Positions 7,074 to 7,520 of a stretch of DNA of 7,520 bases are shown here, piece after piece. This stretch comes from Deltaproteobacteria bacterium (GTDB lineage: Bacteria > Desulfobacterota > Deferrimicrobia > Deferrimicrobiales > Deferrimicrobiaceae). The translations under genes were made by a program, and so were the position numbers. Position 1 is the stretch's first letter, and each line of letters opens with the position of its first letter. The notes beneath the pieces are model-generated. The model had not been told where the DNA came from. It saw only the letters and a list, made by a program, of their open reading frames with translations, and did not search any database. Location: NCBI GenBank assembly GCA_003105225.1, contig PQAK01000055.1, forward strand, positions 18,292 to 25,811. Direction: 5' to 3'.

Positions 7074-7085
7074 ACTTTGATGGAT

Positions 7086-7110
7086 GCGTTATACCAAAAA
7101 CGCATAACGC
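7086..7110. promoter_or_regulatory. ModE-box-like inverted repeat (candidate operator)
   Basis: A perfect 7-bp inverted repeat, GCGTTAT (7086-7092) and ATAACGC (7104-7110), is separated by 11 bp. The CGTTAT...ATAACG layout closely resembles the E. coli ModE operator upstream of modABC as I recall it (the same half sites about 12 bp apart). It lies 60 bp upstream of the mobB start, in the promoter region of an operon that encodes a ModE-like DNA-binding protein, and overlaps the predicted -10 element. Binding by the operon's own regulator is inference but well placed. Confidence 0.65.
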
Positions 7111-7117
7111 GGCGCAA
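7088..7117 (-). promoter_or_regulatory. Probable sigma-70-type promoter of the mobB operon
   Basis: On the minus strand a TATAAC -10 box (7093-7088) is preceded by TGG, making an extended -10, and by a weak -35, TTGCGC (7117-7112), at 18 bp. Transcription would start near 7081, leaving a leader of about 55 nt before the mobB GTG. The -10 lies within the left half of the ModE-box-like palindrome, an arrangement expected for repression. Confidence 0.5.
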
Positions 7118-7215
7118 CCGGACTTTCCCGGAACCTTTGCAGGGGGCATGACGGACCGGAGCGTATCCGCGCTCGCCGGGATCGCGGTGCGGACCGTCCG
7201 GATCGTTGGATGATA

Positions 7216-7244
7216 TTTACCGACACGAATTTACAGGGTATAGT
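7216..7244 (+). promoter_or_regulatory. Probable promoter of the PAS-domain gene
   Basis: TTTACC (7216-7221) and TATAGT (7239-7244) are separated by exactly 17 bp and match the sigma-70 -35 and -10 consensus at four and five of six positions. The element sits in a conspicuously A+T-rich patch of an otherwise G+C-rich sequence. Transcription would start near 7251, which would place the start codon of the downstream gene at or after the TTG at 7273. Confidence 0.5.
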
Positions 7245-7272
7245 GTGGACAGACCGTCGTACGGGGATCCTA

Positions 7273-7520
7273 TTGGCCCGAGAAGCAGATACCTCTCCCC
7301 CAAAAACTTCCGGCATCCCGCCTGATGAACTGGAGCGGTTCCGGGCGGTCTTCGACCTCTCCGGCGACGCCATCTTCATCTTCGATGATACGGGACGCGT
7401 CATCGAGGTCAACCAGGTCGCCTGCGAACGGTACGGGTACACGCGGGAAGAGGCCCGCCGGCTGCACGTGCGGGATATCGACACGCCGGACCAGGCGTCC
7501 GAAATCCCGGTGCGGCTGGA
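7273..7520 (+). CDS. PAS-domain signalling protein, N-terminal part (3' end outside window)
   Basis: The frame is open to the right edge. A PAS domain starts about 20 residues in: ELERFRAVFDLSGDAIFIFDDTGRVIEVNQVACERYGYTREEARRLHVRDID, with the usual D-A-I-F pattern, the GRVIEVN turn and the YGYTREE helix. Such domains commonly open sensor histidine kinases or diguanylate cyclases, but no output domain is in view. No signal peptide or membrane segment precedes it, so this end is probably cytoplasmic. The start is uncertain. TTG at 7273 is preferred because the predicted promoter (7216-7244) lies upstream of it, a G-run precedes it by 6 nt, and the codons before it (ATA, TTT, TTA) are unlike those of this genome. 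An in-frame ATG at 7210 would add 21 residues but lacks a clear ribosome-binding site; a GTG at 7243 overlaps the -10. The gene is divergent from mobB. A role in nitrate or molybdenum sensing is unproven. Confidence 0.72.
   Translation, partial: MAREADTSPPKTSGIPPDELERFRAVFDLSGDAIFIFDDTGRVIEVNQVACERYGYTREEARRLHVRDIDTPDQASEIPVRL

Noticed and set aside
7076..7094. Possible FNR/NNR-type box (TTGAT half site at 7076-7080) near the mobB promoter
   Set aside because: The second half, four bases on, is GCGTT rather than ATCAA, so only a half site exists; the ModE-like palindrome explains the region better.
6875..7213. A 112-residue plus-strand frame over the mobB start and its upstream region
   Set aside because: It is antisense to mobB and covers the promoter and palindrome; no ribosome-binding site or family resemblance.
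1..7520. tRNA or rRNA genes, CRISPR arrays, insertion sequences or att sites
   Set aside because: I read for these and saw no regular direct-repeat arrays, transposase motifs, terminal inverted repeats or tRNA-like cloverleaf segments; nearly all bases are accounted for by the genes listed.

Overview
The window is a G+C-rich (roughly two thirds by eye), densely coding stretch of a bacterial chromosome devoted to respiratory nitrate reduction and molybdenum cofactor supply. The membrane-bound NarGHJI enzyme, an E. coli-like NarK and frequent GTG starts fit a Gram-negative anaerobe or facultative anaerobe. A Desulfobacterota/Geobacter-like or related lineage is a guess from gene content, not something the sequence proves.

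Layout. On the plus strand, positions 1-5367 hold a tight operon: the 3' two fifths or so of narG (start outside the window), narH, narJ, narI and narK. Junctions are 4 nt apart, overlapping by 4 nt, overlapping by 7 nt and 16 nt apart, so the genes are almost certainly co-transcribed and translationally coupled. Convergent to it on the minus strand, 7026 down to 5412, lies a second operon: mobB, then a one-domain ModE-like regulator, then a TauE/SafE (TSUP) membrane transporter. All three start with GTG. The 44-bp gap between the two operons holds only an orphan ribosome-binding-site-like repeat and a small hairpin. From about 7027 to 7272 there is a divergent regulatory region with a ModE-box-like inverted repeat overlapping a probable mobB promoter, and a probable promoter facing the other way. 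A PAS-domain protein begins there and runs off the right edge.

How the genes work together. NarG (Mo-bisMGD), NarH (Fe-S) and NarI (cytochrome b) form the quinol:nitrate oxidoreductase. NarJ loads the cofactor into NarG, and NarK moves nitrate in and nitrite out. MobB assists formation of the dinucleotide form of molybdopterin that NarG needs. The ModE-like protein probably controls its own operon, and perhaps nar, through the palindrome upstream of mobB. The TSUP protein is likely an anion or sulfur-compound transporter with an unproven link to molybdenum metabolism.

Most of the window is well-known biology. The parts that deserve a second look are the mobB/ModE-like/TSUP operon with its operator, and the duplicated ribosome-binding-site sequence after narK.
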